From CALACW01 sp002431305 (GTDB lineage: Bacteria > Bacillota > Clostridia > Oscillospirales > Acutalibacteraceae), in the NCBI GenBank assembly GCA_937890355.1, contig CALACW010000134.1, forward strand, positions 1-6,762: 6,762 bases of DNA, given 5' to 3'. Position numbers and translations under genes: made by a program. Of the stretch, positions 5,863 through 6,762 are shown piece after piece. The notes under the pieces were generated by a model. The model saw only the letters and a program-made list of their open reading frames with translations, made no database searches and was not told where the DNA came from. Numbering within the stretch: position 1 is the stretch's first letter; each line of letters starts with the position of its first letter.

Positions 5863-6762
5863 TTAATACAAATAATTAACCGTCTTTAAGACCTTGCCGT
5901 CCTTTACATACACTCTCGGTACGCGTCGTGCAACTCGGCACGGGAGTTCGTAATTAAACGAATGCGCGCTTTCGCTGACTTCTTCCATAGACAGCTCATT
6001 ATCGCCCTGTTTTCCGACAAGTACGACTTCGTCACCGATTTCACAGTCTATATCGGTTACGTTAACCATAAACTGGTCCATGCAAACTCTGCCGACTATA
6101 TCGGCAAATTTACCGTTAATCAGCACTCTGCCGAGATTTGAAAGACAGCGGGGGTAACCGTCGGCATATCCTACCGGAACGGTAGCGACGCGCGTAGGCT
6201 TAGTCGTCTTAAACGTCCCACCGTATGAAATTTCCCTGCCGGCTTCGAGCGTTTTTATGTGCGAAATTCTCGCCTTCCAGCTCATGACGGGTTTAATATC
6301 GAGCTTTGCGGGATCAACCTCGTTCGACGGGTAAAGACCGTAGAGAATAATGCCCATTCTGCACATGTCGAAAAATTCGGTAAAATTCATTATTCCCGCA
6401 CTGTTATTAAGATGCTTAACGGGAATATCAATTCCTCTTTTTTCGAGCATTGAAACGAACTTCTTATATCTGTCTCTCTGCGCTTCGGCTTTTGACAGAT
6501 CGGTTTCGTCTGCTGTCGCAAAGTGTGAGAACAACCCCTCCGCCTTAATGTTCGGAAGTTTAACAATTTCGGCACAGATATCCGCGCTTTCCTCGGTTAT
6601 CTGAAAACCTATACGGCTCATGCCCGTATCTATTGCAAAATGAAAATCCACGGTTTTTCCCTGTTTTACGGCTTCGTCGGATAATGATTTTGCGTCGTCA
6701 AACGAAAAAACAGGAATCCTTACATCATATTTTACAACGGTTTCATAATCCCACGGGAAAAC
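5863..6762 (-). CDS. alr: Alanine racemase, C-terminal 299 residues (5' truncated by window edge)
   Basis: The enzyme interconverts L- and D-alanine with PLP, supplying D-alanine for peptidoglycan; it is a cytoplasmic homodimer. The frame is open from base 6762 through VFPWDYETVVKYDVRIPVFS, a segment conserved in Alr. The GTG at 6651 is therefore only an internal Val codon and the true start is outside the window. Visible signatures, numbered from the edge: DTGMSRIGF (45-53), the PLP-ring arginine in CRMGIILYGLYPS (Arg135), the catalytic tyrosine in SYGGTF (Tyr180), GYADGYPR, and GRVCMDQ (224-230). The PLP lysine, near residue 40 of the full protein, is off the edge. The position of the lysine that is carbamylated in the Geobacillus enzyme is Ala43 here. 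About 70-80 residues are missing. Two terminators follow the TAA at 5863-5865. Confidence 0.96.
   Translation of the reverse strand, partial: VFPWDYETVVKYDVRIPVFSFDDAKSLSDEAVKQGKTVDFHFAIDTGMSRIGFQITEESADICAEIVKLPNIKAEGLFSHFATADETDLSKAEAQRDRYKKFVSMLEKRGIDIPVKHLNNSAGIMNFTEFFDMCRMGIILYGLYPSNEVDPAKLDIKPVMSWKARISHIKTLEAGREISYGGTFKTTKPTRVATVPVGYADGYPRCLSNLGRVLINGKFADIVGRVCMDQFMVNVTDIDCEIGDEVVLVGKQGDNELSMEEVSESAHSFNYELPCRVARRVPRVYVKDGKVLKTVNYLY

Noticed and set aside
6390..6651. GTG at 6651 as the start of alr, and overlapping short frames on both strands
   Set aside because: The frame stays open to base 6762 and encodes conserved Alr sequence (WDYETVVKYDV) before the GTG, so that codon is internal; the other short frames are shadows.

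Overview
This window looks like the chromosome of a low-to-moderate GC Gram-positive anaerobe, probably a Clostridia / Oscillospiraceae-like gut Firmicute. The reasons are a glutamine-dependent NAD synthetase of the clostridial type, a Clostridia-like alanine racemase, A/T-rich intergenic DNA with strong intrinsic terminators, purine-rich ribosome binding sites, and a very large secreted multidomain protein of the kind common in Ruminococcus and Eubacterium relatives. The taxonomic call is inferred from style and family resemblance only.

Layout: (1) bases 1-1359, plus strand, carry the last 452 residues of NAD synthetase (nadE), cut by the left edge. (2) Bases 1360-1602 are a convergent intergenic region with a strong GC hairpin and a weaker minus-strand terminator candidate. 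(3) Bases 1603-5523, minus strand, encode a 1306-residue exported protein. In order it has a signal peptide, an Ig/CARDB-like beta region, a Listeria-Bacteroides (InlB B / Flg_new) repeat, a cluster of thrombospondin type 3-like calcium repeats, a beta module ending in an HFS tripeptide, a complete vWA domain with an intact MIDAS, a second calcium-repeat cluster, and about 470 mostly helical residues that I do not recognise. (4) Bases 5524-5862 are a dense regulatory interval. On the minus strand it holds two alr-side terminators in tandem, a 20-bp-period direct repeat, a near-consensus sigma-A promoter (TTGAAA, 17 bp, TATACT), and a leader of about 147 nt. The leader contains an A7G6 tract that acts as a Shine-Dalgarno for a possible 12-codon leader ORF, followed by the RBS of the large gene. 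(5) Bases 5863-6762, minus strand, are the last 299 residues of alanine racemase (alr), cut by the right edge.

The two flanking genes are housekeeping enzymes (NAD synthesis; D-alanine for peptidoglycan) with no evident link to the large protein, which has its own promoter and is closed off by terminators on both sides. It therefore appears to be a single-gene transcription unit. It is clearly more A/T-rich than its neighbours, which suggests acquisition or fast, relaxed evolution of a surface or secreted protein. The least explained parts are the C-terminal helical region, the HFS motif (possible self-cleavage just before the vWA domain), and the 5' leader with its homopolymer tract. No RNA genes, CRISPR arrays, transposases or phage genes were seen.
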